Assembly: GCF_022965805.1 (NCBI RefSeq)
Contig: NC_133101.1
Location: 43,499,642-43,563,641 of the forward strand
DNA length: 64,000 nucleotides
Direction of reading: 5' to 3'
Origin: Primulina eburnea
Taxonomy: Eukaryota; Streptophyta; Magnoliopsida; Lamiales; Gesneriaceae
The translations under genes were made by a program, and so were the position numbers. Below, piece by piece: positions 32,494-45,119 of the stretch. Under the pieces are notes generated by a model. The model had not been told where the DNA came from. It saw nothing but the letters and a program-made list of their open reading frames with translations, and did no database searches. The number at the start of each line of letters is the position of its first letter. Positions within the stretch are counted from its first letter, which is position 1.

Positions 32494-33357
32494 TCTTTAC
32501 CGTTGCTTTGTTCAGTTGCCGATAGTCAATGCAGAGTCTCATCGAACCCTCTTTCTTTCGCACAAACAAAACTCGAGCACCCCAAGGAGATACGCTCGGT
32601 CTGATATACCCCTTGGCCAGTAAATCCTCCAACTATTCTTTCACTTTTTCAATTCAATCGGTGCCATTCTGTACGGAGCTCTAGAAATCGGAACTGTACC
32701 TGGCATCAACTCAATGCTGAAGTCTATATCTCTAATCTGAGGTAAACCAGGAATCTCATCTGGGAAGACATCAGCAAACTCACAAACCACTGTCAAATCA
32801 GCCAATGATGGACTCGATTTCAGTAAATCAACTGAATATACAAGGAACCCCTCTGCTCCTTTCTGCAATAATCGAGTCATATTCATAGCAGATATCAAAG
32901 AAATTCTGGATCGAGAACCCTTACCGTATAATTTTCACTCATCAGCCATCTCAGGTCTGAATCTCACAATCTTGTGGAAACAATCAACAATAGCTATGTA
33001 CTTGGTCACATATCGATACCGATAATACAGTTAAAATCAAACAACCCAAGCAAAATACAGTCTAACTAAATCTCATGCCCATCATACTGTAGCATACAAT
33101 GTTTCACAGACTTCACTGATATCAAACATGTCCTCAAAGGAGAAGAGACAGACACTAAAGCAGATAATGACTCAATAGGCAATGAATGCATCAATGCAAA
33201 TCGCTCAGATATGAATGTATGCGACGCACCAGTATCTATCAATACACATGCAGGATAACCAGAAGTAAAACAGTTACCTGCAACAACATCATCTGGTGCG
33301 TCCTGAGCCTGTTCTCCAGTCAAGGCGAGCACTCTGTCCTGCTGTCTAGGAGGTTGG
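32494..33357 (-). pseudogene. Protease and N-terminal RT of gypsy A
   Basis: From 33332 down: [12 protein letters not shown] linker, retropepsin with intact VLIDTGASHTFISE, a stop after DGHEI (33066), further protease homology with a stop near 33015, TGA at 32935-32937 before [10 protein letters not shown], the connector ([30 protein letters not shown]), and the RT start ([40 protein letters not shown]), broken at 32493 by gypsy F. RT resumes at 12600. A TAG-type stop also lies at 32641. Confidence 0.88.
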
Positions 33358-34383
33358 CTAAGTGTCTGGCTTCCTCCTGGCCTCGGCTATGACTAAGCTG
33401 GTTTTGGCTGGAAAGAGTGAACTGCTACCAGTCTGAGCTACAGATCCAGATGATTCGGCGCCCTGTGATCTCTGAGAATCTCTCTGGGAACAAACTCTAG
33501 CAAAATGTCCATGCTGTCTACAAACACGAAAACTGCCAAACATTACTCGGCACTGCTCTGTGGCATGTTTTCCTCCACAAGTGCTGCAGTAGGCTCCTGT
33601 ATAACTCTGGCCCTGACCGATCTGTTTCGAGCCACTAGAACTGGATGAACTGCTTCCAGATCTCTTAAACTGCTTCCCTCTGACTTTCAAGAAATCTTTA
33701 TTTCCACCACTGCTGCTGCCACTCTCGAATCGGGGAGGTGGTTGATGTGGTCTCGGTGCTGGAGGCACAAATGAAGCTCACTTCTGTCTCATCAGACCAT
33801 CTTCGGCTCCCTTGGCTCTATTCAAGGCATCAATTAAGTTGTTCGATCGTCCTGTATTTACCAATGTAAATATTTCAGGAGTCAGGCCATTAATGAACTG
33901 ATCAGCAACAGCTTCGTCATTCTCGGCCACATGTGAAGCAAAGCGTAGTAATGTAGAGAGCTTGGCCACATACTCTTCAATGTTCAGCTGACCATGTCTC
34001 AAGTTTGAAAACTCTGCTCCATTGTCCTTTCTATATGACACGAGAAAGAATCTTTGATAAAATTCAGTTCTAAACAATTTCCAAGTAATTACTGTACCTC
34101 GATGCTCCAACGCCCTCTTTGTGGTGAGCCACCAATTTTTCGCAACGTCATGCAATTGGCGCCCAATCATTTTCATTCTCCGCTCATCAGTGTAATCCAA
34201 GGACTCAAACAACATCTCAATGTCATCTAGCCAACTCTCAAAATCCACTGAAGTCTCAGTACCCTTCAGAGTCGGTGGATGGATCGACTGAAATCTCTTC
34301 AGCAATGTTTCCATCGGTGTTGCTGTCACATCCATTGGAGGATTTGAAGTGCTACCCTGTTCTGGTACTCTTCGAGGAGGCAT
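33358..34383 (-). pseudogene. Gag of gypsy A
   Basis: Starts MPPRRVPEQGS at 34383. The gag domain (PMETLLKRFQSIHPP..WLDDIEMLFESL..NWWLTTKRALEHRG) and GQLNIEEYVAKLS are clear. TGA at 33778 interrupts after RQK, then the same frame continues with a Ser-rich linker and two knuckles (CSTCGGKHATEQC and CRVCRQHGHFARVC-like; the second starts F-R-V-C and has lost its first Cys spacing). A frameshift near 33400 ends it before protease. Confidence 0.9.
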
Positions 34384-34627
34384 GTCTGATTATCAAAATG
34401 GTTAGCAACCAAATACAACAAATATGTTTTAGTCCTCTTCCGATCATCTTACTGCTGATCAAGAATCGGTTCTGATTCATTCTTAATAACACATGTTTCC
34501 AAATCAAATCAGATAAACAGGTAAACATGCATTATAAAGCAGTAGAACATGCTAGCAATCAAAAGCAAGGAAAGAAAACTCATTCTACACTGCTCACTAG
34601 CTCCTATCTCAGTCTAAAGGATCTATC

Positions 34628-34639
34628 GCTCTGATACCA
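34628..34639 (-). other. Primer-binding site of gypsy A
   Basis: GCTCTGATACCA on the plus strand, TGGTATCAGAGC in element orientation, five bases inside the 5' LTR end. The 34384-34627 leader has no gene. Confidence 0.92.
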
Positions 34640-34644
34640 CCTGT

Positions 34645-36208
34645 TGTGGGGACCCGGATGCTAATTCATTTCTTAATCGTCTGTGGGAATAATTAAATCA
34701 ATTATAATAAATAGATTCTAAATTTTTTTTCTTTTAAATACAAGTGTCAAATGCGGAATGTAATGGAATTCATTCGAATATAAACATCGAAAACAAAGTA
34801 AAAGTCTTGTACCATATACAGTCATTTAAAACTAAGGTTTAACCACTACATATCAAGTGTTCAAACCCTATCTAAAATCCAAGTCCGTGGTCTCCACTCT
34901 AATCACGATCTCTCTTCATCTCCTCGTCCCTGATCCTGTCTCACATGTTGCCATGCAAACATACAAACACGACAACAGTCAGATAACTTCGGTGAGAAAT
35001 ACATCCCAGTATAAATCAACGATACGTGCAATCATATAATTAATAAAAAGCATTAAAAAGATATCAGTAATATGTATCAGAATCTGAAAACATAATTCAA
35101 TATAAATCTGATAATAAACTCATGACTTTGTATCTCAGACAAGACTCATTCCTAGTCTAGGGATCCCGGTTTTCAGACGTTGGCATACTATATCGAATCT
35201 CAATAATAGAAGTAAATCAACTTCTAATCAAACATCGATATAAACCAAACATCCAGTGTCTTGACCTATCCGTCAAAGACTTTGGCACCTCCGCCAATCA
35301 CTATTCTGTGACAATGTGCAATGGGCCAGTGACGATTCCATCACCATCTGGCCCTTCTGTCACGAGACCAATCCTCTAATCCATGCTTTCTATAAACAAA
35401 TAGAACAAGCAAATCAATCCAAATCAATGCACACAATAACAATAAGTATGTGGTTTAGGGAAACTAAAGTATATCACACTTGAGTCATTCTCCCGGTTTG
35501 ACATTGATTTATACCTTTCTTTTGTTGCAGTTCTGAGAACGTTCAAGTCTGGAATTCGAAGTCTGTCAATACTCAATCTGGCAATGACAATATCAAGAAG
35601 TACAATATCATCATACTACTCAAATCAATACCAAATCTGATCAATCAGAATCTAACTCAAAATCAACGGCATAACGAAACAATCTGAATATACCCAGTAA
35701 TACAAATCAATACATATCAATTACTGCAACTCCCAATCGATAACAACCCAAATCTGATATCTAATCTCAATCATATCTAATCAGAAATTCATAACAATTT
35801 CATACGGTATCCGTTCTTCAATTTGGTTTAAATTATACGATGTTTAACATATCAGAAACACCATAAATGAACCATATCTGATTCCTTCAACATCATATTT
35901 TCAAAACATAACAAAACGTAGTAAAACTTACGTCCAGTTGAAACTCTTGTCAATAGAAACACGGTATTGAAGTCGGATTGAAAATCAGACGGACGGATCT
36001 TTCGCAAATCACAAATCTACAGAATGAAGGCGCAAGGATTTTTGGAAGGTTTGCTCGTTTCATTTTTACAACTTCTGAGGGAATTGAAGGATATATATCA
36101 ATATATATATCCCACTTGTATGTAAAAGAAACGTGGCTTACTATTCTTGAATTTCAATCGGCGCTCGGTGGTCATAAACTACCGCTCGGGTGCGGAACTC
36201 TCTGTCCG
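34645..36208 (-). repeat. 5' LTR of gypsy A, first segment
   Basis: Aligns with 8051-9590 of the 3' LTR. It is interrupted after GTCCG (36204-36208) by gypsy B inside the first palindrome unit of U3, and continues at 52660. A small TATATAT tract is at about 36091-36110. Confidence 0.93.
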
Positions 36209-37969
36209 TGTGGGGACCCGGGTTCTAACTCAATTCTTTCGGGATTTATTGGATCTTTTCTCGAAAATGTGGGTCAAAATTTTTGCTTTTTAATATTAAA
36301 TCAAATGTAAACATAAAGCATGTCATTATTATTTAAACAACCATAATGTACATACACATCTGTCTGATAAAAACATACACGATTGTCTAAAAGTTCCGTA
36401 CAAGTCTAGTACAATAACAAGTAGTCTTCCTCTACACCCGGCATCGCCACACTATAAACTCTCTCTTCAACGACGTGACCCTGTTCCTGTCCCACATGTT
36501 TCCAAGTACACATACAAACAAGACAACAGCCGGATAACTCCGGTGTGACGAATCCCAGTATAAATCATGTATGCACGCAATGTAATAAATCGTATACAAA
36601 TGCATAACATATAACAATGTACATGAAATAAAATCTAAGACATGCGAAAGAATACAAATCTGTATTCAACATCTAGTTCTTGACTCGATTCTTTTCTAAT
36701 CTAGGGATCCCGGTGTGAATAAGACGGTCTGTCACCTACCCAACCACTCGGGGTGACGGTACGTCTTATTCCTAGACTTCGGTCAACTCTATATCGAGGG
36801 GCTACACATAGAGAAAATCTACTACTATGCGTCGATACACCGAAACGTCTAGTTTTGGCCGATCTGCCAATATCTCCTATCTCGGGACTTGAATATAAAT
36901 CAATAAACAAGACATTACATAATCTAATGTAATAACAATCTAGTATGTGATTTAGGGAAACTCATATCAAGTCAGAATCGAGTTGTGCAATCCCGTGACC
37001 ACATGAATTATACCTTTCTTGTTGCATTGTCTGTGTCGTAGTCGAAATCTTGAGTTCACAATAGCCAATACAAATCTGAAATGGTATAGTCGATGTGCAC
37101 TCTATCAATATACATTTCAAGCAACTCAAGGTACAAAGCTGAAATCAGTTTCAATACAATTTGGCGGCATAACGGCGTAATTCTTCGACACCGATAATCC
37201 CAATACAACATTATCAATTCAAAATCTCATCCCACATCAATATATATATTCTGAAATCTGCAAGTATCCTAACTCATATAGGCTGGAAATTTCGAACAAT
37301 AGCATACAGTCTCCAAATTTCGATCCGGTAACGAATATATCATGCTCAATATATCAAGAACACATATTCTAACTCAAATCTGAATTTCCCCAACATAATT
37401 ATTTCGAAACATGCTGAAAATGAATAATACTTACATCCTTAGCTAGCTCTTGTTGCAAGGATCACAAATCCGGACTCGGAATTAAAATCGGATGGCTAGT
37501 TGTTGCATAATCTTTGTTGCTAGTCTAAAATCTTGAAGGGATTTCCATGGTGCATCTCTCGGTTCTACCTTGCTGAATGAAGGCAATGAGGTGTCATTTC
37601 AAAGTATATATATACCATGCCAAGTGTCAATACAAGAAACAAAGGTGGCATTTTCGCATGCAGCACCGCGGGTGTGCTGCTTAAGCACCGCGGGTGCGCT
37701 CATGTCTCGGCCTCATTTTTTTCTGAAAAATCTTTGACCGCGGGTGCGGTCATGTTCTTACCGCGGGTGCGGTCTTGCTTCGAATAAAATTTGCCAACTT
37801 CTGTCTATGCACGGCGGGTGCGGTCCACCCCTGAACGCGGGTGCGGTCTGGCTTCGGCCTTACATTGCAAAATTCTATCTTTTCCACCTAACACTTCTTA
37901 TAATATGACATGCATTCTCATATCTGTGAATCTCACATCAATGACAACTGATAATTCTCGAGCCTTACA
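36209..37969 (-). repeat. 3' LTR of gypsy B
   Basis: In element orientation starts TGTAAGGCTCGAG at 37969 and ends CGGGTCCCCACA at 36209, 1761 bases. U3 holds the palindrome cluster 37672-37850, then TATATATATA at about 37606-37615. No credible gene. Confidence 0.94.
37672..37850 (-). promoter_or_regulatory. U3 cluster of ACCGCACCCGCGGT motifs, LTR B
   Basis: Six related units lie near 37675, 37686, 37737, 37760, 37808 and 37832. Two are exact ACCGCGGGTGCGGT on the plus strand (37737-37750 and 37760-37773), i.e. ACCGCACCCGCGGT in element orientation. Each has 5-base inverted arms ACCGC/GCGGT. The cluster is upstream of the TATA tract. The 5' LTR has it at 52347-52535. Confidence 0.65.
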
Positions 37970-37985
37970 TTTCTCCCCCTCTTAG
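37970..37985 (-). other. Polypurine tract of gypsy B
   Basis: Minus strand CTAAGAGGGGGAGAAA directly before the 3' LTR. Inward, 37986-38071 has the conserved GAGGACGAACTC end and no gene. Confidence 0.85.
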
Positions 37986-38071
37986 ACAGGAGTTCGTCCT
38001 CGAACTCATAAGTAAATAATCATGCAAATATATACAAAAAAGTATAATCAAAACTGAAAGGAAGACTCACA

Positions 38072-41041
38072 TCATATGAATAGCTCGGGATATTTCTGTC
38101 TCATATCAGACTCTGCCTCCCAAGTCGCTTCCTCGATGCCATGACGACTCCATTGAACCTTCACAAGCGGAATTGTTTTGGTTCTAAGCTATTTCTCCTT
38201 CCGATCAAGAATCTGTATCGGCTGTTCAACATAGCTCAAAGTCTGATCTAACTCTGCTTCGTCAGGCTGAATGACATGAGAATTATCTGGCATATATCTG
38301 CGTAACATCGATACATGGAATACGTCATGTATTCCCGACAAAGAAGGAGGAAGAGCAAGTCTGTAAGCTCGATCGCCAATCTTCTCAAGGATCTCATACG
38401 GACCGACTTATCTAGGAGATAACTTTCCACGTTTGTCAAATCTGACAACGCCTCTGAAAGGTGAAATCTTCAAAAATACTCTGTCTCCCTGCTCAAATAC
38501 CAACGGTCTGCGTCTGACATTGGCATATTTCGCTTGCCTATCCTGTGTCGTCTTCATTCGCTTCTGAATGATCTTCACTTTCTCGGTCATCTCACGAATC
38601 ATATCAGGCCCCAACTCTGGTACCTCAGAGATATCATCCCAGTACAATGGAGATCTGTACTTCTTTCCGTATAAAGCTTCGAACGGTGCCATCTCAATGC
38701 TAGTCTGGTAGCTGTTGTTGTATGAAAACTCATACAACGGCAATGAATCTTGCCAACTAGTACCAAAATCTAGTACTACAGCTCTCAGCATGTCTTCTAA
38801 AGTCTGGATAGTCCGCTCTGACTGTCCGTCCGTCTGAGGATGATAAGCAGTGCTCAGATGTAAAGTCGTACATAGAGCCTGCTGCAAACTGTGCGAGAAG
38901 TGAGAAGTGAATCGTGGATCACGATCTGATACGATCGACTTCGGCACACCGTGCAATCTGACGACCTCTCTGACATATAACTCTGCCATATGTTCATATC
39001 GATATGTCATTCTGTATGGAATGAAGCACGCTGATTTGGTCAATCTGTCTATCACCACCCAAATCGCGTCACAGCCTCGTGAAGATCGAGGTAACTTCGT
39101 CACGAAATCCATGGAAATGTGATCCCATTTCCATTCAGGATTAGACAAACTCTGAAGTAAACCTCCGGGCTTCTTTCTTTCTGCCTTCACCTGCTGGCAA
39201 TTCAGGCACTTAGACACAAATTCTGCAATATCTGTCTTCTTCTGCTTCCACCAGAATTGCGTCTTCAAGTCATTGTACATCTTCCTGCCACCAGGATGAA
39301 TGCTGAACCGACTACAGTGTGCCTTTGACATGATCTGTCGTCTCAAATCTGAAACCTCTGGCACTACTAGGCGGTTATTCACATACTAGAATAGAATCTC
39401 TAACCTGATACTCTGATATATGACCAGCTCTGACCATATCAATCGATCTCTGAACACTCGGATCAGTTCTCTGCGCTTCTTTGACCCTCAAAATCAAATC
39501 TGGCTCAATCTGAATCGCAGCAAGTCTCAACGGTCTACTCTCTGTATCAAATGTCAACACAGACAAGCAACAATCCTCTACTAAATTCGATACACCTACT
39601 GTCGACAAGGAAAGAGCACATACCTTTCAACTCAAGGAGTCTGCCGCTGCATTCGACTTCCCTGGATAGTACTTGATCTCGCAATCAAAATCTTTCAGCA
39701 GATCAAGCAATCGTCGCTGCCTCATGTTCAACTCTGACTGAGAGAAGAGGTATTTCAGGCTCTTATGATCGGAATAGATCTCAAATTTCTCGCCATACAG
39801 ATAATGGCGCCAGATCTTGAGTGCAAAGACAATCGCCGCCAATTCAAGATCATGAATCGGATAACGGGTCTCGTGCGGCTTCAGCTGTCTAGAAGCGTAT
39901 GCTATCACGTGCCTCGCTGCATAAGAACACACCCTAGCCCTCTGTGAGATGCATCACAGTATACAACGAACTCACCTGTACCTGAAGGAATTGTCAAGTC
40001 AGGCGCACTAGTCAGCCTCTTCTTCAACTGGCATGTTCTTCTGTGTCAACTGGGTGATAGGCTTCGCTATACTGGAGAAATCTCGGATAAAACGACGATA
40101 ATACTCGGCTAGACCCATGAAACTGCGTATTTCCGGCACAGAAGTCGGTCTCGGCCAACTGATCACAGCCTCAACTTTACTCGGATCTACCGTAATACCA
40201 TCTCCAGATATAATGTGCCCCAAAAAGACAACCTGTTTCAGCCAGAATTCGCACTTGGACAATTTGGCGTATAACTGCTCTTTTCTCAAAGTCTGCAATA
40301 CAATCCTCAGATGATCTGCATGCTCAGTCAGACTCTTCGAATACACCAAAATATCATCAATAAACACAATCACAAAATCATCTAAATATCTCTGAAAGAT
40401 GCGGTTCATCAAACTCATAAATACCGCTGGTGCATTCGTCAAACCAAAAGGCATAACAATAAACTCGTAATGTCCATACCTGGTTCGGAATGCAGTCTTC
40501 GGAATATCAACGTCTCTAACTCTGAGCTGATGATACCCTGATCTCAAATCAATCTTCGAGTATACAGAAGATCCCTGTAACTGATCAAATAAATCATCGA
40601 TGCGCGGCAAAGGATACTTGTTCTTCACGGTTGCCCTGTTCAACTGTCTGTAATCAATACATAACCGCATCGAACCATCTTTCTTCCTAACGAAGAGCAC
40701 CGGAGCACCCCAAGGAGATACACTGGGTCTGATATATCCCTTGGACAGAAGATCTTCCAACTGTGCTTTTAATTCTTTCAGTTCGATAGGCGCCATCCTA
40801 TACGGAGCTCTCGAAATAGGAACACTGCCTGGCACAAGATCTATGCTAAAATCTACCTCTCGAACTGGAGGCAACCCCGGAATCTCATAAGGAAAAACAT
40901 CTGCAAACTCGCAAATCACTGGCAGATCTGCCAATACTGGGCTCGACTTCAGTAGATCTACTGAATATACGAGAAAGCCCTCTGCTCCTCTTCGAAGCAA
41001 TCTACTCATAGTCAGAGCAGATACTAAGGGAATCCGAGATC
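38072..41041 (-). pseudogene. Pol of gypsy B (RT, RNase H, integrase, chromodomain-like tail)
   Basis: From 41009: connector ([21 protein letters not shown]), RT with [27 protein letters not shown] and FIDD, thumb to 40030. There about 40 bases are missing relative to G (the [12 protein letters not shown] region), shifting the frame. RNase H (39627-39990) has a one-base loss near 39912 and TGA at LS*KV (about 39625). The H2C2 and integrase frame (39382-38408) has WVVIDRLTKS, VSDRDPRF and SERTIQ intact, stopping after KLSPR. Chromodomain-like end (KVQWSRHGIEEATWE) continues to TGA at 38072 with one more stop near 38190. Confidence 0.92.
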
Positions 41042-41410
41042 TGGAACCCTTTCCGTAGAATTTTCACTCTTCTGTCGATTCAAGTCTGAATTTGACAATC
41101 TTGTGGAAACAATCTACAGTGGCCCTGTACTTGGTTAACATGTCTATACCAACTATACAATCAAAATCAGCTAAACCAAGTACTACACAATCTAGATCAA
41201 TCTCATGCCCCTCAAACTGAAGCATACAGTGTCTAACAGTAGTCACAGATATTAGACCACTTCCCAACGGAGAAGCTATAGACACTACCGTCGACAAAGA
41301 CTCAACATGCAATGAATGTCTCAATGCAAATGCTCAGATATGAATGTATGGGATGCACCTGTGTCTATCAACACATATGCAGGATAACCGCAAAGAAAAC
41401 AGTTACCTGC
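41042..41410 (-). pseudogene. Protease of gypsy B
   Basis: Retropepsin with intact active site VLIDTGASHTFISE. One base is missing right after it (near 41330) relative to A, moving the rest (SLHVESLSTVVS..GIDMLTKYRATVDCFHKIV) to another frame at 41324-41064. TGA at 41064-41066 precedes [10 protein letters not shown], where a Trp codon TGG is expected; A and F have stops at the same codon. Confidence 0.88.
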
Positions 41411-42550
41411 AATAACGTCGTCTGGTGCCTCCTGCGCCTGCTCCTCTGTCAGCGCAAATACCCTAGCCTGCTGTCTGGGAGGTTGACTCACTGTCTGACT
41501 ACCTCCTGATCTCTGCTGGGTCTGTGTAGATGGTGGCTGGAAGGAGTGTACAGAGGATGCCTGTCTCTCAATCTGTGGCACTGGTGCTGATGACCCGGTA
41601 CTCTGGAATCGTTGTGCACCTCTCTGGGGACAAACTCTGGCAAAGTGTCCCGGTTGCCTACAGATGTTGCAGCGTCCCATAACTCCTTGACACTGCTCTG
41701 TGGCATGTCGTCCTCCACACGAGCTGCAATACACTCCACTATAATCTGAACCCTGACCTCTCTGTCGGGATCCACTTGAGCTCGATGAACTGCTCCCGGA
41801 TTTCTTAAACTGTTTGCCTTTAGCCTTCAGAAATTCTTTCTTGCCACTACTACTAGATCCACTATAAAATCGAGGAGGAGGTGGTGGAAACTGTGTGGTA
41901 GGCTGTGGCTGTCTCTGACCCTGAACACTGTAGGAAGCCCCTCGCTGTCTGATCAAGCCAGCCTCTGCTCCCTTCGCTCGGTTCAGTGCCTCTGAGAAAG
42001 TATTGGGTCTTCCGGTGTTCACCAAGGTAAAAATATCTGGATTCAACCCGTTGATAAACTGATCGGCCACTGCCTCATCGCTCTCTGCCACATGCGGTGC
42101 AAATCGAAGCAATGCAGAAAATTTAGCAACATACTCCTCGATGTTCCACTGTCCCTGTCTCATGTTCGCAAATTCAGCCCCTTTGTCTTTTCGGTAGGAG
42201 ACGGGAAAGAAGTGCTGATAGAATTCATCCTTGAAGACTTTCCACGTAATGTCAATGCCTCGGTGCTCCAAGGCCCTCTTCGCAGTCAACCACCAGCTCT
42301 TTTCAACCTCTTGCAGCTGATGCCCTATCAATTTCACACGTCGCTCATCAGTATATGCCAAAGACTCAAACAACATCTCGATATCATCGAGCCAGCTCTC
42401 GCACTCTACTGCACTCTCTGTGCCCTTCAGCGTAGGAGGATGGAAAGACTGAAACCTCTTCAGTAAGGTCTCCATCGGCGTAGCGGTGACATCCATCTGT
42501 GCACCTGATGTGCTACCGTGCTCTGGCTGTGGTATACGTCTAGGCGGCAT
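41411..42550 (-). pseudogene. Gag of gypsy B (open over its full length)
   Basis: Start at MPPRRIPQPEHG (42550), since an in-frame ATG 15 bases upstream lies in the leader and other gags here start MPPRR. Gag domain (PMETLLKRFQSFHPP; WWLTAKRALEHRG; NIEEYVAKFSALLRF), a Ser-rich basic linker, knuckle-like CSSCGGRHATEQC and true CCHC CNICRQPGHFARVC, a Gln/Ser-rich spacer and the linker [18 protein letters not shown] into protease in the same frame. No stop until the protease frameshift, so this gag could still be made as a gag-protease fusion. Confidence 0.92.
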
Positions 42551-42794
42551 AAATCTGATTATCAAACTGATTAGTACACAATCAATATCATCTGTCTCAG
42601 CCCTCCTCTGATCATAAACCTCTGATCGAGAATCGGTTCTGATTCAGGCTTGACAAGTATATGCTGTAAATCAACTCTGATACAATACAACATATAATAA
42701 GGAAAGCAATAAATCATGCTAGCACATCAAAAGCAAGGAAGATGACTCGATCTACCCCGCTTATTCTATTCTATTTCAGTCTACAGAACCTACT

Positions 42795-42806
42795 GCTCTG
42801 ATACCA
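42795..42806 (-). other. Primer-binding site of gypsy B
   Basis: GCTCTGATACCA on the plus strand, five bases inside the 5' LTR end at 42812. Leader 42551-42794 without a gene. Confidence 0.92.
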
Positions 42807-42811
42807 CCTGT

Positions 42812-43216
42812 TGTGGGGACCCGGGTTCTAACTCAATTCTTTTGGGATTTATTGGATCTTTTCTCGAAAATGTGGGTCAAAAAGCTTTTTAATATTAAAT
42901 TAAATGTAAACATAAAGCATGTCATTGTTATTTAAACAGCCATAATGTACATACACATCTGTTTGATAAAAACATACACGATTGTCTAAAAGTTCCGTAC
43001 AAGTCTAGTACAATAACAAGTAGTCTTCTTCTACACCCGGCATCGCCACACTATAAACTCTCTCTTCAACGACGTGACCATGTACCTGTCCCACCTGTTG
43101 CCAAGTACACATACAAACAAGACAACAGCCGGATAACTCCGGTGAGACGAAACCCAGTATAAATCATGTATGCACGCAATGTAATAAATCATATACAAAT
43201 GCATAACATATAACAA
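42812..43216 (-). repeat. 5' LTR of gypsy B, first segment
   Basis: Aligns with 36209-36618 at about 96%. Interrupted after AACAA (43212-43216) by gypsy G, continuing at 51284. Confidence 0.94.
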
Positions 43217-45034
43217 TGTGGGGACCCGGGCTCTAACTTTTCTTTGGGATTCAATGGGTCATTAATATAAAAGTGGGTCAAATTTTTCGCTTTTTAATAT
43301 TAAATCTAAGGTATATAAACAACATACATGCCTTATTTAAAATACAAACAGAAGGTACAATATGTCTTGTTCCAACTACTCTGAACAACTAGTAATAAAA
43401 TACAGTACAACTACTAGCCATCTGCTATGCCCGAGATCACCACGCTATGTCCATCTCTCATCCTCTCCGTGACCCAGATCCTGCCCCACCTGTTGTTATG
43501 CACACATACAGACATAACAACAGCCGGAAAACCGGTGAGAACAAATCCCAGTATAAACATGTATACATGCATATAATCAATTAAACATGAAACATGTTAT
43601 CATGCATGACATCATATGCACATGCAATGCAAGGCGAATCAAACCATGTCTGGACTCGACTCGACTAGAACTCTAGGGATCCCGGGGTGAATAAGACGTC
43701 ACTACCTACCCTCCAATCGGGGTAATGTACGTCTCATTCCTAGACTTCGGTCTGAGCTGTATCAACGGCGGCAATAAGAGTAATGCCTACTCCTATGCTG
43801 AGATACACCGAAACGTCTAGATATTTGACAATGCCTGTCAAAGACTCTCCTATCTCAAATGCAATGAATATCAATATGTAAACAACGTATAATCATATTC
43901 ATGGCTGAATATCATACTGATCATACATGCTTGAATACAATTCTGAAATCAAAGCATAACATGTTAAAAGATTGAATATAATGCTATACACAATTCATAA
44001 ACATGTTACAAAATATTTAATAATACTCGTATGTGATTTTGGTTGGGAAACTCAAATAATATCTTATTTGAGTTACATCTCCCCAAACAAAACATGACTT
44101 ATACCTTTCGTTGCACAATTGCTGTCGCTGTCACCAATACAAATCTGAAATGGAAATGTTGATACACAATTTATCAATTTCTAATCTCAATCAATACATA
44201 CCCACTTAAAGACTTGATTTCGGTATCATTTCAACTGTACAATCTCCATATTAAACAATCTATATCAATTCCCCCAATTCATAGCTGAAAACGGTATAAA
44301 TCTGGTACCAACACCCAGTTAATTTAACTCTAAATTTCATAACAATTCTATACGGTGTCAGTTCTTAAATCCGTTTGTAATTATACGATGTCTAATATGT
44401 CAGAAACAACACATATGAATCATATCTGATTCCTGCAACATCCTAATTTCAAGACATGCCAAAACATAGTAAAACTTACGTCCACGCGTAGCCTACAACG
44501 ATAGGAACACGGTACCGAAGTCTGATTTCACATCAGATGTACGGATTGAAAGATACGAGCGCAAGAATTTCCAAAAGCTCTCGGAGCTTTCTCCTTTCTG
44601 ATTTCTTATCAATTTTGAAGAAAAATTCGTTTATATATATCCTTGTTGCATGCTGATGAGACGTGTCACATTCTTGCCCATTCTGGTTTGGCGCTCGGGC
44701 GGTCGAAACTTACCGCCCGGGCGCGAGCTCGGCGCTCGGGCGGTAAAAATCTACCGCCCGGGCGCGGAAGGTTCTGCCGCGGTGTGAGATTCTGGCGCTC
44801 GGGCGGTCATAAATTACCGCCCGGGCGCCACACCTTCTGCCCGAACGTACTCCCCTTGAGCATTGGCGCTCGAGCGGTCACTTTCTACCGCTCGGGCGCC
44901 ACTAGTTCTGCCCGAAATTGGTGACATTTAGATTCTTTGTCCAATCTGGTCTCGTAATGGCCCGTTTACAATTATATCTATTTAATTCACTAATCTCCTA
45001 GCAAATTACGATAATCAAATCCTCGGGCATTACA
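43217..45034 (-). repeat. 3' LTR of gypsy G
   Basis: In element orientation starts TGTAATGCCCGAGGATTT at 45034 and ends CGGGTCCCCACA at 43217, 1818 bases. Palindrome cluster 44690-44905, TTTATATATATCC at about 44630-44641. The 93-codon open frame over the palindromes (44643-44924 plus) is not gene-like. Confidence 0.96.
44690..44905 (-). promoter_or_regulatory. U3 palindrome cluster, LTR G
   Basis: Four units of GGCGCTCGGGCGGT, spacer, ACCGCCCGGGCGC near 44690, 44732, 44793 and 44863. Same motif type as LTR A with better-matched arms. TATA tract about 50 bases farther downstream in element orientation. The identical cluster is at 50934-51150 in the 5' LTR. Confidence 0.65.
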
Positions 45035-45050
45035 TTTCTCCCCCTCTTAG
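45035..45050 (-). other. Polypurine tract of gypsy G
   Basis: Minus strand CTAAGAGGGGGAGAAA immediately before the 3' LTR, identical to that of B. Confidence 0.87.
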
Positions 45051-45119
45051 ATAAGAGTTCGTCCTCGAACTCACACATCATTCTATCAATGTAAGCATCA
45101 AAGTAATAACACACTTACA

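Noticed and set aside
44643..44924. Identical 93-codon frames at 44643-44924 and 50887-51168
   Set aside because: They are identical because both LTRs of young gypsy G are identical. They cover the GC palindrome array and show no protein-like features.
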